Source: Parafrankia sp. EUN1f
GTDB lineage: Bacteria; Actinomycetota; Actinomycetes; Frankiales; Frankiaceae
Reading direction: 5' to 3'
Length of the DNA stretch: 64,000 nt
Assembly (NCBI RefSeq): GCF_000177675.1
Contig: NZ_ADGX01000022.1
Location: 17,201-81,200, forward strand
Shown: piece after piece, positions 24,568 through 33,234 of the stretch
How the letters are laid out: every line of letters starts with the position of its first letter
Numbering within the stretch: the first letter of the stretch is position 1
Position numbers and translations under genes: made by a program
The notes under the pieces: generated by a model
Told to the model about the DNA's origin: nothing
Seen by the model: only the letters and a program-made list of their open reading frames with translations
Database searches by the model: none

Positions 24568-25848
24568 TCAGCCCGGGTTTGCCAGGCGGGCCGCGGCCAG
24601 CGTGCCGATCAGGGCGTTGATGTGGGCGTGGTAGCGCTCCAGGCCGAACCGTTCGGCGGCGTCGGCGCGCCCCGCCGCCGCCAGTCGGGCGGCGAACGGC
24701 CAGTCGTCGAGCAGGGCGCCGACCGCCGCCGCCAGGGCCGCGGGGTCGTCCGGGGGGACCAGCAGGCCGGTGCGTTCCGCGATGACGATCTCCGCGAGCC
24801 CCTGGGTGGCGCTCGCGACCAGCGGACGTCCGGCGAGCAGGGCCTCGACCGCGACGTTCCCGAACGGTTCGACCCGGGACGGGACCAGGACGATGTCCGC
24901 CGCGCGGAGGAAGGGCTCGATGTCGGGCTGGAAGCCGTGGAAGCGCACCCGGCCGGCGAGCCGAGGGCCGGCGGCGACGTCCCGCAGCTGCCGCTCGTAC
25001 CACTCGTACCCCTCGAATGTGCTGCCGACCAGGTCGAGCTCGACGTCGCGGCCGGCGTCGCGGAGCCTGAGCAGCGCGTCGAGGGCGACGTCGGTGCCCT
25101 TGCGCGGGGAGAGCCGGCCGACGAGAACCAGCCGAGCCGGAGTGCCCGGCCGCACCGGCAGCGGTGACGGCGGTGACAGCGGTGACAGCGCGGGCGATGC
25201 CAGCCGGCGCGGCGGCAGCGCGGGCGACGCCAGCTCGGGCGATATCAGGGCGGGCGATGACGGCGAGGGCGGCGACGGCGAGGGCGGCGGCGCTGGTCCG
25301 CCGGCGCGTGCGACCCCGTTGTAGACGAGCTCGGTCCGTCCGGCCAGCGCCGGCACGGCCGCGGCGAGGGTGGCCGCCGCGGCGGAGCTGTTGACCACGA
25401 TCGTCCGGGCCAGCAGCAGCGGGGCGGTGAGGGCGACGCCGACGAGCCGGCCGGTGCGCTCCGCCTCGTGCACGTGGACCAGGCTCGGCAGCCGGCACAG
25501 CCGCGCGGCCACCAGCCAGACCGGGATCGTGATCGTGTTCACGTAGAGGACGTCCGGCCGGACCAGCCGGATCAGGCGGACCAGCCGCCCGACCGCGGCC
25601 ACCATCCGCGCCGCGAGGCCGAAGGCCCGATGCGGGCGCAGGTACCGCTTGCGCAGAACGGGGACGTCACCGGCCCGGACCTCGGCCCCGGCCTGTTCCA
25701 GTAGCGGCCACAGCGGCCCCGGGTTCGGCAGGACCACGACCGCACGTGCGCCGGCGGCGACGACCCCGCGCACCGAGTCGAGCAGCATCCGGTCCGCGCC
25801 GTACAGCTCGGCGGAGGGATGCGCGAACAGGACCGTCCGGCGGGCCAT
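24568..25848 (-). CDS. GT4 glycosyltransferase
   Basis: A 426-aa GT-B glycosyltransferase. The start ATG 25848 overlaps the stop of the polymerase gene (TGATG). The N-terminal half has VLFAHPSAELYGADRML, the acceptor-side glycine-tyrosine loop, and VRPDVLYVNT. The C-terminal half has LVLVGRLSPRKGTDVAL, the donor-side signature, and the EPFGNVAVEALLAGRPLVAS acidic motif that holds the nucleotide sugar. Between them is a Pro/Ser/Ala spacer (about 210-250) encoded by short DNA repeats at 25160-25300. It is the distal gene of the 30424-24568 polysaccharide operon and probably adds a sugar to the lipid-linked repeat unit. The much longer open frame to 26379 is a shadow. Confidence 0.92.
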   Translation of the reverse strand: MARRTVLFAHPSAELYGADRMLLDSVRGVVAAGARAVVVLPNPGPLWPLLEQAGAEVRAGDVPVLRKRYLRPHRAFGLAARMVAAVGRLVRLIRLVRPDVLYVNTITIPVWLVAARLCRLPSLVHVHEAERTGRLVGVALTAPLLLARTIVVNSSAAAATLAAAVPALAGRTELVYNGVARAGGPAPPPSPSPPSPSSPALISPELASPALPPRRLASPALSPLSPPSPLPVRPGTPARLVLVGRLSPRKGTDVALDALLRLRDAGRDVELDLVGSTFEGYEWYERQLRDVAAGPRLAGRVRFHGFQPDIEPFLRAADIVLVPSRVEPFGNVAVEALLAGRPLVASATQGLAEIVIAERTGLLVPPDDPAALAAAVGALLDDWPFAARLAAAGRADAAERFGLERYHAHINALIGTLAAARLANPG

Positions 25849-28646
25849 CAGCCGGCCCCGGCCGGGATCCGCTCCGGCGCCGGCCGGCCCGTCGGGCGCA
25901 CCGGCACCGAACCGTCGAGACCGTCCGGACCTCCCGCTCGCGCCGAACCTCCGGGACGTCCCGCAGGCACCGGACCTCGTTCGGGCGCCGGCCCCGCGGA
26001 ACCGGCTTGCCGGCGGGTCAAGGCGCCGGTCCAGCCCACGATCACCGCCAGCAGGATGTTCGCGACGTTGGCGGGTGCCGCCATGTGCTCGGCGGTCAGG
26101 CCGTCGAAGAGGAGGAACAGCAGCAGCGCGGTCAGCAACGTCAGGTCCGCCCGCTCGTCCGGCCGGACCCGGCGCCACAGCCCGCGCAGCGCGACCACGA
26201 TCCCGCCCAGCAGCGCCAGCCAGAGCAGCGCACCGATCGCACCTCCGTCGACCAGGACGTTGACGAACGCGTTGTGCCCGCCGCCGAGACCGATCGCGTC
26301 GAGGAAGATCCCGCGGGAGGCGGTCAGCCCCCAGCCGGTCATCGGTTTCCGCTCGAACGCGTCGAGGGCGAGCGACCACAGGTTGGTGCGCTCGTTGAGC
26401 GTGGCCAGCTTCTCGGCGGACTCGCCCCGGCTGAGGTAGGACAGGACGACGTCCGAGGAGGTGACCGCCGCGATCGCGGCGAAGACACCGATCGTGACCA
26501 GCAGGTCGAGCCGGCGGGTACCGCGGGTGCTGCAGACCATCGCCAGCAGCGCGGCGACGACCGCCCCGCCGAGGGCGCCCCTGGTCCGCGAGGCGAGCAG
26601 CCCGGACCCGACGACGACCAGCAGCACCTGGTACGTCCAGGTCGGCCAGATGCGGTGCTCCCGGCCCGGCCGGGTCAGGTAGACGGTCAGGATCACCGTC
26701 GCGGCGCCCAGGTAGATCCCGGCGACGACCGGGTGGACGTACAGCCAGGTGAAGCGTCCGGCGGTCTCGCCGCTCACCGGCGGGAACCGGTGCAGCGCAC
26801 CGAACAGCACCGAGCCGGCGACGGTCGCGGCGAAGGCGTGGGCCAGGCCGTGCAGCTGGGCGCGGCTGGCGTACCGCGCCGCGGTCTGCGCGACGGCCAC
26901 CGTGAGCAGCAGCTGCGCCGCACGCACCACCGCCAGGCTGCCGTACGGCGACCAGAGCACCGACAGCGCACAGTAGGACCCGAAAACCCAGGCCAGGACG
27001 ACGACGGTGGCGTTGCGCCGCTGGGCGGGCGCCCGCGCCACGGTCAGCAGCAGCACAACACCGACCGTCGCGTACACGGCCATCTCCGCCAGGATGAACA
27101 GGTCAGCCTGCCCGGACGTCGTCGCCTCCCTGCCGCGCATCCGGAGCTTGTAGTCGCTGGCGAGCATGAGCGGGAGCACGACGGCCGCCAGCGCCCACCG
27201 GTTCGGGCTGGGAAGGAGCCGGGGCAGCCGCCGCGCGCCCGCGCCCGGCGACCGAAGGCTTCGCGCCCGGGTCCGGGAACGGGACCAGCCCGGGTGCTGG
27301 GACCGGTGCCGGTGCCGGGAGCGGGGCTGCTCATCCGCGCGGCTGGCCAGGACGTGCAGGCACAGTGCGCTCCCCAGCCGGGCGACCGCCAGGCCCACCG
27401 GGACCGCGACCGGATGCCCTGCGGCCAGAATGACGACCACCAGTGTGACCCCGACCAGCGCGTCGCCGAGCCAGGCCAGGAACACCGTCCTGGTGCGCCG
27501 GCGCGCGACCAGCGCGGTCGCGGCGGGCAGGCCGGCCGCGAGTGCGCAGCAGTACGCCGACCAGGCGAGCACGGCGGTGCGGGGCACCTCGACCCCCGGC
27601 CCGACGACCAGATCCGCGAACGGGCCGACGAGGAGCAAGGCGACCGCGCCGACCAGCACCGTCGCCCCGATCAGCGCCGCGCTCGCGCGACGGGCCCGCC
27701 GGGCGGACGTCGCACCATCCGCCGCGAACGCCGGCAGCAGGACGTTTCCCGCCGCCGCGACCACCGTCTGCGCCGGCGCGACCATCAGCCGAGCCGCCTC
27801 GACCTGGCCGAGCACGCCACGCCCGGCGACAGCGCTGATCAGCACCCGCGCCGTGAACAGCAGTGCCGGGGTGAGTCCGGCCTGCAGCGAACGCCACACC
27901 GCGAAAGCGGCGACATCGCGCACCAGGCCCGGCGTGGGCCGGGCGGGACGCAGCTGGGCGACCGGGAGCTGTCCGAGCGCGAGCCCGATGGCGAAGGAGG
28001 CCCCCGCGCCCATCGCGAAGATCACCATGAGCAGACTGACCGTCATCCCGGCCGCTCCGGCGGCGGTGAGGGTCAGGAGCGTCACCGCGACGTAGCCGGC
28101 ATCGTTCGCCGCCAGCTTCCAGAACGACAACCCGGCCATCAGCGCCCGGCGCCCGAGCTCCTCGTGCAGCCAGAGCACGATCAGCCCGGCGTACGCGGCC
28201 CCGACACCCGGCCCGAGGCCTGCGAGCCCGACCGCCACCCCGAAACCGACCACCGCGGCGGACGTCACCAGGACCCCGTGCGCGACCAGCACGGCGCCGC
28301 GCACCGCCGGATCGTCCCGGCCGAGCACGGTCAGCGCGTCACCGACGAACGCGGTGTAGAGCGCCGTGCACAGGACCAGGCAGGAGACGAGCAGGACCAG
28401 CGCGCCGAACCGGTCGGCGCCGAGGGCACGGGCGGCGGCGAGCTGCACCACCAGGCTTCCGCCCGCGTTGATGGCCTGTGCGGCGACCGCGCCGCCGGCC
28501 CGTCCACCGATCCGTCGGCCGATCCGTCGGCCGGGCGGTCCACCGGGCGGTCCACCGGGCCGTCCGCCGATCAGCCGCGGCCGCCGCGGCCGCTTTGGCA
28601 GCTTTGGCGGCTTTGGCGGCTTTGGCGGCCCGTCGCTGCGGGGCAT
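25848..28646 (-). CDS. Wzx flippase-Wzy polymerase-like fusion
   Basis: A 932-aa polytopic membrane protein joining two halves usually found as separate genes. Residues about 50-440 form about 12 helices in the pattern of polysaccharide exporters (AINAGGSLVVQLAAARALGA near the start, as in Wzx/MVF proteins). A basic linker follows (about 440-490, rich in Arg). Residues about 490-870 look like O-antigen ligase/polymerase: LSVLWSPYGSLAVVRAAQ, HPVVAGIYLGAA, a large periplasmic loop with RTNLWSLALDAF, and GGGHNAFVNVLVDGGAIGAL. The head is a Pro-Lys repeat. It is coupled by TGATG overlaps to the Wzz/CpsD gene before and the glycosyltransferase after. Flipping and polymerising of repeat units by one protein is inferred. 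Confidence 0.82.
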   Translation of the reverse strand: MPRSDGPPKPPKPPKLPKRPRRPRLIGGRPGGPPGGPPGRRIGRRIGGRAGGAVAAQAINAGGSLVVQLAAARALGADRFGALVLLVSCLVLCTALYTAFVGDALTVLGRDDPAVRGAVLVAHGVLVTSAAVVGFGVAVGLAGLGPGVGAAYAGLIVLWLHEELGRRALMAGLSFWKLAANDAGYVAVTLLTLTAAGAAGMTVSLLMVIFAMGAGASFAIGLALGQLPVAQLRPARPTPGLVRDVAAFAVWRSLQAGLTPALLFTARVLISAVAGRGVLGQVEAARLMVAPAQTVVAAAGNVLLPAFAADGATSARRARRASAALIGATVLVGAVALLLVGPFADLVVGPGVEVPRTAVLAWSAYCCALAAGLPAATALVARRRTRTVFLAWLGDALVGVTLVVVILAAGHPVAVPVGLAVARLGSALCLHVLASRADEQPRSRHRHRSQHPGWSRSRTRARSLRSPGAGARRLPRLLPSPNRWALAAVVLPLMLASDYKLRMRGREATTSGQADLFILAEMAVYATVGVVLLLTVARAPAQRRNATVVVLAWVFGSYCALSVLWSPYGSLAVVRAAQLLLTVAVAQTAARYASRAQLHGLAHAFAATVAGSVLFGALHRFPPVSGETAGRFTWLYVHPVVAGIYLGAATVILTVYLTRPGREHRIWPTWTYQVLLVVVGSGLLASRTRGALGGAVVAALLAMVCSTRGTRRLDLLVTIGVFAAIAAVTSSDVVLSYLSRGESAEKLATLNERTNLWSLALDAFERKPMTGWGLTASRGIFLDAIGLGGGHNAFVNVLVDGGAIGALLWLALLGGIVVALRGLWRRVRPDERADLTLLTALLLFLLFDGLTAEHMAAPANVANILLAVIVGWTGALTRRQAGSAGPAPERGPVPAGRPGGSARAGGPDGLDGSVPVRPTGRPAPERIPAGAG

Positions 28647-30424
28647 CAGAGCCGGGCGGCGACGGATGGCTTGTGCACCGACGGCCTGTGCACGGGTGAC
28701 TTGTGCAGGGCCGCGGCTTCGTGCGGCGGGGTTCGGTCAGGCCGGTCCCCGGACGTCCGCGGCCGCAGCGTCTGGGTCCGCTCGACGTCGAAGGCGATCT
28801 GGTCGCCGTAGGCGTCCTGGTAGCCGCCACGCACCCGGGGGCCATGGGTGAGCACCACTCCGACCAGGGGAACGGCTGTGGCGTCGGCCTGCGCGCGCAG
28901 CCGCCGCAGCGGACCGCCCGGGGTGCGCCAACGAGCCACCGCGATGATCCCGGTCGCGGTCGCGGCGAGCAGGAACGCGTCGGCGGTCGGACCGGTCGCC
29001 GGTGTGTCGACGAGGACGATGTCGAAGAGCTTCTTGAGCCGGCCCATCGTCTCGGTGAGCTCCGCCCTGCCCAGCAGCCCGGCCGGGTCGGTGGCCAGCT
29101 GGCCCCGGGGAACGAAGGCGAGCTCGCCGCCCTCCGCGGTCGAATACGTCCGTATGGCGGTGGCGAGGTCGGTGGTTCCCCGCGCGAGCTGGGCGAGCCC
29201 CACCGCGGCCGCGGGGAGCCCGAACCGGGCGGTGAGCCGGCCGGTTCGCAGGTCACCGTCCACCAGCGCCACCCGGCAGCCGCCGGCCGCCAGCGCCGTC
29301 GCGAGGCCCAGGGCTGTCGCCGTCCGCCCGTCCTGGCGTCCGGGGCTGGCCAGCACGTACAGCCCGCGCCCGCCGACCGCGGTGAGCACACCGGCGGCGG
29401 CGTGGTGGCCAGGCTGCGGAGAGCTCCGCGGCCCGTCAGCCTCGTCGGCGCGGCCACGATCCCCGGGACGGCCACGTCGCCTGATACCGCCGCGCTCCCT
29501 GACACCGCGACGCTCCCTGACACCGTCACGCTCAGCGGAACGGTCGCGTTCCCCGAAACGGCCGCGTTCCCCGGTGGCGGGGACCTCGCCCAGCAGCCGG
29601 GTGCCCAACAACCGGGCGGCCGCCTCGCCGTCACCGACCTCGCGCCGCCGGCCGGCCCGGAGCCAGGCCACCGTGCCCGCGAGAAGCACTCCCAGCAGCA
29701 GCCCGAGCAGGCCGCCCCGCTCCGCCCGGGCCGCACCACTGGACGGATGCGGCACCGTCGCGTTCTCGACGAACACCGTTCCCGAGCCGAACAGCGCCGC
29801 CTCCGTCTGGGCCCGGGCGGCGGTCTGCTGAAGCTCGCCGAGCGCGGTGGCCGCCGCGGCGGCCCGCGCGCTGTCGCCGGGGCCAGGCGTGAACAGCTGG
29901 TCGAGCTGGGCCTGCGCCCGTGCCACCGCGGCGAGCTGGCTGTTCACCGTGTCGTTCGTGGCCTGCAGGGTCAGCTCCCGGAAGGCCGCCACGACAGCGT
30001 CCGCCCGGCGTTCCGCCTGCTCGGCACCCGAGCCGGTGGCCGTCACTATCAGAACGTCCGCATCCGCGGTGGCGGTGACCTCGACCACCGTCTGCAGCGT
30101 CGCCAGCGACGTCCCGTCCTTCAGTGACCGCGCTGCCGTCGCCAGCACGTCGGTACTCTCGGCAAACCTTGCCCGGGCACTCGCGTACCGGCCGAGATCC
30201 GCACCGGAGGCACTGCCGCCCAGAATCACCGTGAGACCGCGGGGATTCGCCAGGCCGATCCGGGCGAGGGATTTCGTGGGCGGCGCGGCCAGCACACCAT
30301 GAATCACGCCGACGAGTACGGCCAGAACTATGACCACGGATGAGGCGAGCCGGTAACGCCAGAGCGACGCCAGCGGCCCGGGGCCGACGTCGTAGTCCGG
30401 GTCATGGTCGGAGACCTGCATCAC
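28646..30424 (-). CDS. Wzz/CpsD-like chain-length protein
   Basis: A 592-aa protein. The N-terminal half is Wzz-like: a first membrane helix (VVIVLAVLVGVIHGVLA, about 32-48), an extracellular helical hairpin, and a second helix (GGLLGLLLGVLLAGTVAWL). The cytosolic half resembles BY-kinases and ParA proteins: ALVDGDLRTGRLTARFG (Walker A') and FDIVLVDTPATGP (Walker B). The P-loop reads SPGRQDGRTATALG, with Arg where the catalytic Lys should be. The C-terminus has His/Pro repeats and only two Tyr, not a Tyr cluster. It starts 28-30 nt from a run of C on the opposite strand that reads GGGGGG as binding site. It heads the operon, controlling chain length. Kinase activity is doubtful. Confidence 0.82.
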   Translation of the reverse strand: MMQVSDHDPDYDVGPGPLASLWRYRLASSVVIVLAVLVGVIHGVLAAPPTKSLARIGLANPRGLTVILGGSASGADLGRYASARARFAESTDVLATAARSLKDGTSLATLQTVVEVTATADADVLIVTATGSGAEQAERRADAVVAAFRELTLQATNDTVNSQLAAVARAQAQLDQLFTPGPGDSARAAAAATALGELQQTAARAQTEAALFGSGTVFVENATVPHPSSGAARAERGGLLGLLLGVLLAGTVAWLRAGRRREVGDGEAAARLLGTRLLGEVPATGERGRFGERDRSAERDGVRERRGVRERGGIRRRGRPGDRGRADEADGPRSSPQPGHHAAAGVLTAVGGRGLYVLASPGRQDGRTATALGLATALAAGGCRVALVDGDLRTGRLTARFGLPAAAVGLAQLARGTTDLATAIRTYSTAEGGELAFVPRGQLATDPAGLLGRAELTETMGRLKKLFDIVLVDTPATGPTADAFLLAATATGIIAVARWRTPGGPLRRLRAQADATAVPLVGVVLTHGPRVRGGYQDAYGDQIAFDVERTQTLRPRTSGDRPDRTPPHEAAALHKSPVHRPSVHKPSVAARL

Positions 30425-31124
30425 ACCCCCCTGGGAGTCGGTAACGCTAACACGAACCCGACAACCGGACGGGAATCAGGAGCAAGAATTGACCATGCAA
30501 GCCAAGGCGCATCGCGGCTCGGCGAACGAAGTCAACTACCGCACCGACGCGGCAACGAATCGGTCACCCTTTTATTGCCGTGCACTGAATGATGATCCAG
30601 GATTCACCGTGGGACTTCGATACGCTCGCGCTATCCGACAGATCGGACCGATCAGTCCGGCACACTGCCGCACGATCATCAATGTGGTCGTGGATCAGCC
30701 CCGCCACGTGCCAGCGCCACGGCACGGCACGGCACCGTCTGCGCGGCGGCGCCGACGGCCGGTTGACACGGGCGGCGCGGGCCGGGTCAGGCGGCGCAGC
30801 GTTGGCTGACCCGGGGAACGCCGGAGAGCCCCAGTGGACGCTCTTCCGGCTCACCCGAAAGGTGACAGAGATGTCTGAACCAGAATCGTTCCCATCTTTT
30901 TGATGAATGACAGGCGGGCCGCGATCGGTCGTCGCAGGCTCATACGCACCGCGGGTGACCCGCGCCTCCGACATCGTCGACCCGCCACGGCGTCAGGGTG
31001 GCTGGTGGAACCCCCAGCCACCCCCGAGACCAGCGGTTTGAGGGCCCTCCGGAAGCGCCCACGGCTCGCCGGGCGGACGAAATCCCACTCCCGCAGGAGT
31101 CGGCAAGGTGCGCGGAATCGGCAA

Positions 31125-31234
31125 CTAAAGGGCTCTTCGTGGCTCTTCCAATAAGCACCACGCGGAAGCTTGCGAAACCGGCAAAGAAATGGATGTCAAG
31201 AGATCGAGAGGAAGAGAAACGCAAAGCCCTTTAG
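31125..31234. repeat. 110-bp MITE-like inverted repeat
   Basis: Terminal arms of 25 bp match 21/25. The outer 10 bp (CTAAAGGGCT at 31125-31134, AGCCCTTTAG at 31225-31234) are perfect, and the inner CTCTTCC also pairs. The 60-bp centre is A/T-rich and non-coding. No target duplication is seen. Confidence 0.5.
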
Positions 31235-31410
31235 GTTCACGAACGGAAAGGTCGCGCCCGCGTCGAAAGCTGACCAGCGCTGTCAGAAACACAGAAGTTC
31301 GACGAGATGCGCAGCCCACAAGCCCATCCCTCGGCATGCGAGGTACGGGGGCGGGAACGTCCTCAGCCCGCGGCTCCGAGCAGCGTCCGCGGCTGCCGCC
31401 GCTTCCGGCC

Positions 31411-31461
31411 GCGTTTTTCGCCCGGTTCCAGAACAGCCGAAATCTTCAGCTCTTCAAGCTC
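31411..31461 (+). repeat. degenerate hairpin repeat copy G
   Basis: CAGCCGAAATCTTCAG and CTCTTCAAGCTC follow the right arm of copy E, and TTTTTCGCCCGGTTCCAG matches the left arm and loop loosely. It lies 25 bp past the stop of the FhuF-like gene. Confidence 0.4.
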
Positions 31462-31483
31462 CGGGTTCGAGCTCAGCTCAGGC

Positions 31484-32452
31484 TCAGGGCCGCGCCAGCG
31501 GACAGTCGCCGCAGGTGCCGCCGCCGGGTACCCGGTAGAACAGGCAACAGCTGCGCCGCACCACGGACGGGACCACCAGCTGACCGTCCAGGGTCAGACT
31601 GTGGACCGTCGTGCCGGCCAGCGGTGGGGTCGCGAGCAGCCGCGCGGTCAACCGGCCAACGCCCTCAGCCGTCACCGGAGCCGGAGCCGAGGCCGGACCA
31701 GCAGCCGAAACCATGGCCTGAGCCTGCGACTGAGCCGCCGCCACGGTGGTCGTACTGCTCGGCTCGATACGGAGGAACCGGATCAGCATCCCTGTCGCGC
31801 CGACCAGCGCGGAGGCTGCGTTCCCCCACAGCAGGCCGAGCGCGAGCCCGGTCTCGGCCCGCACGGCCGCGAAGTACGGCCGCAGGTTCCGCTCGACGAT
31901 CACCTCGTGGATCAGGTCCGCAGCTTCCAGGTGGTCATCGGCCTGCACCGCCGGCGAGGTCGGTGAGGCCGTGGTCGGTGTCGCCGACGCGGCAGTTGCG
32001 GCTGGTGTCGCCGGTGTCGTTGGTGCGGGTCGCCAGCCGGCAGGCCGGTCCACGATCAGCCGGAGCGGCGCTGTCAGCCGCGGCTGCACCCGCAGCACCG
32101 CCGGGTCGAGATCGGGGACGATGCCCGAGGTCGCCCAGGTGCCCAGCGCCACCGACCACAACCGGGCCGCATGGCCGAGCGCGAGCGTTGACGCGGCCAC
32201 CCGCCGTTCGACGCCGCCCAGCCGCTCGTTGACCCCGTCGACGGCCGCGGCGAGCGCGGCGCCTCCGCTGTTGAGCTCAGCGACCGCAACGGGCTCGAAC
32301 CGAGCATGTTCGACGTTGCTGGCGGAGGCCGTGGGCGCGAGGCGTTCGATGGCGTCCAGAACGTCGGCCTCGAAGTACGGGCTGATGGCAGCAAGGCTCG
32401 CCAGCGCCGAGCGCGCCCGCGAACCGTCGACCGGTACCCAGGCAGGACTCAA
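31484..32452 (-). CDS. FhuF-like ferric-siderophore reductase
   Basis: About 322 aa from a TTG start at 32452, chosen because AGGAGG lies 5 nt upstream. The longer frame to 32638 would run into a hairpin repeat. The C-terminus has the FhuF 2Fe-2S signature: RRSCCLFYRVPGG, then TCGDCPL, a CC-x10-C-x2-C pattern. The middle (DLIHEVIVERNLRPYFAAVRAE, then GLLWGNAASALVGA) is the FhuF/IucA-like fold. An Ala-Thr-Pro spacer (about 180-210) comes from a small DNA repeat. FhuF proteins reduce ferric siderophores in the cytosol to release iron. No siderophore genes are next to it. It is flanked by hairpin repeats on both sides. Confidence 0.82.
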   Translation of the reverse strand: MSPAWVPVDGSRARSALASLAAISPYFEADVLDAIERLAPTASASNVEHARFEPVAVAELNSGGAALAAAVDGVNERLGGVERRVAASTLALGHAARLWSVALGTWATSGIVPDLDPAVLRVQPRLTAPLRLIVDRPAGWRPAPTTPATPAATAASATPTTASPTSPAVQADDHLEAADLIHEVIVERNLRPYFAAVRAETGLALGLLWGNAASALVGATGMLIRFLRIEPSSTTTVAAAQSQAQAMVSAAGPASAPAPVTAEGVGRLTARLLATPPLAGTTVHSLTLDGQLVVPSVVRRSCCLFYRVPGGGTCGDCPLARP

Positions 32453-32590
32453 CCGCGCCTCCTGTCGGCATGCACGACGTCCGCAGACGTCCGCACCGGG
32501 CGGTGCGCACTCCCTGGCGACCTTATCCTCAGATCTCGCCCGGCAGCAGCGGCAGTTCCAAGCCCCAGCCCCAGCCCCAGCCCCAGCCCG

Positions 32591-32645
32591 AAGAATTGAG
32601 GATTTTCGTCGTTCCAGCGACCAGAATCCCTCACTCAATTCTTGC
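32591..32645 (+). repeat. hairpin repeat family, copy C
   Basis: A 53-nt hairpin (AAGAATTGAGGATTTTCG to CTCAATTCTT) without the upstream tail. A CCCCAG x4 minisatellite (about 32563-32586) precedes it. It lies in the leader region of the FhuF-like gene. Confidence 0.75.
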
Positions 32646-32811
32646 CACGTAACAACGGCAGCCGAATCGGCAGCCCGAAGCCACGCCTAGTGGATCTGCG
32701 GATTTTCATCATTCCAGAGCGAACGCAAAATCCCGAGAAGCCGCGGATCCGGCCTCCGATGTCGACCTGGCGCTCCAGTCCACTCCGCACCACCCGCCGC
32801 ACGGCGTACCA

Positions 32812-32961
32812 CCGGGGATCCCGCGCCGCCACACAGCGCCAGCAATTCACACCAATAGGTGCAAACGGAGCCACGGAGTCGGTTGACGATCCGCAAGAAT
32901 TGAGGATCTCGGTTGCTGCAGCAGCCAGAATCCTCAATTCTTGCTCGGCAGCAGCGGCGGC
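32812..32961 (+). repeat. hairpin repeat family, copy D (full)
   Basis: It has the conserved tail GGGGATCCCGCGCCGCC, AATTCACACCAATAG and GACGATCCG. The 50-nt hairpin at 32894-32943 runs from CAAGAATTGAGG to CCTCAATTCTTG and is nearly perfect. CTCGGCAGCAGCGGCGG follows. Confidence 0.87.
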
Positions 32962-33060
32962 GGTGGCGGTGGCCAGGGGTCTTGCTCGGCAGCAGCGGCG
33001 GCGGTGGCGGTGGCCAGGGGTCTTGCTCGGAAGCAGCGGCGGCGGTGGCCCAGGGCTCGG
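32940..33060. repeat. 41-bp tandem repeat, three units
   Basis: CTTGCTCGGCAGCAGCGG begins at 32940 and recurs at 32981 and 33022, exact 41-bp spacing. The third unit has a substitution (GGAAGCAG) and is truncated. The unit begins with the conserved right end of hairpin copy D, so the element's edge has been amplified. Confidence 0.9.
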
Positions 33061-33234
33061 GATCACTGACTACTCGCACCGCGTGCACGGATCGGGAAAC
33101 TCATCGTGAGCTGATCGATGATGCCTGACCGTGACGGGGTGTCCCGTGCCTGGCATGCCGGGCCTACCAGGCGACGATGTGTACGGCCACGCGGTGCGAA
33201 ACTGCGTCTGAGCTGTGTCTTCAGTGGGATCGGA

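Larger units (their letters stand above)
30425..31483. other. 1.06-kb non-coding spacer
   Basis: No gene is supported in this region between the polysaccharide operon start and the FhuF-like gene stop. It contains the promoter for the polysaccharide operon (right of 30424), a lone GAGCAAGAATTGA arm of the hairpin family at about 30481, a MITE-like inverted repeat (31125-31234) and a degenerate hairpin copy at 31411-31461. Base composition is mixed, with A/T-rich patches, unlike coding sequence nearby. Confidence 0.6.
32644..33117. other. spacer dominated by hairpin repeats
   Basis: No gene is seen in this stretch between the FhuF-like gene and crcB. It contains copy C's right edge, a degenerate copy F (about 32705-32742, GGATTTTCATCATTCCAG to CAAAATCCC), full copy D and the 41-bp tandem repeat. 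Confidence 0.6.

Noticed and set aside
24568..26379. Long upstream extension of the glycosyltransferase
   Set aside because: The extra 177 residues overlap the polymerase gene in another frame. The conserved start is ATG 25848.
25746..28811. A 1021-codon open frame on the plus strand
   Set aside because: It is the antisense shadow of the Wzx-Wzy fusion gene, with Arg/Gln/His-rich sequence and no domain, as expected for high-GC DNA.
32635..33066. Similar short peptides (ILAAA-type, RGSRAATQRR-type) in the frames of the hairpin repeats
   Set aside because: They are similar because the DNA repeats are similar. Copies are interrupted by stops and lack starts, so they are not a protein family.
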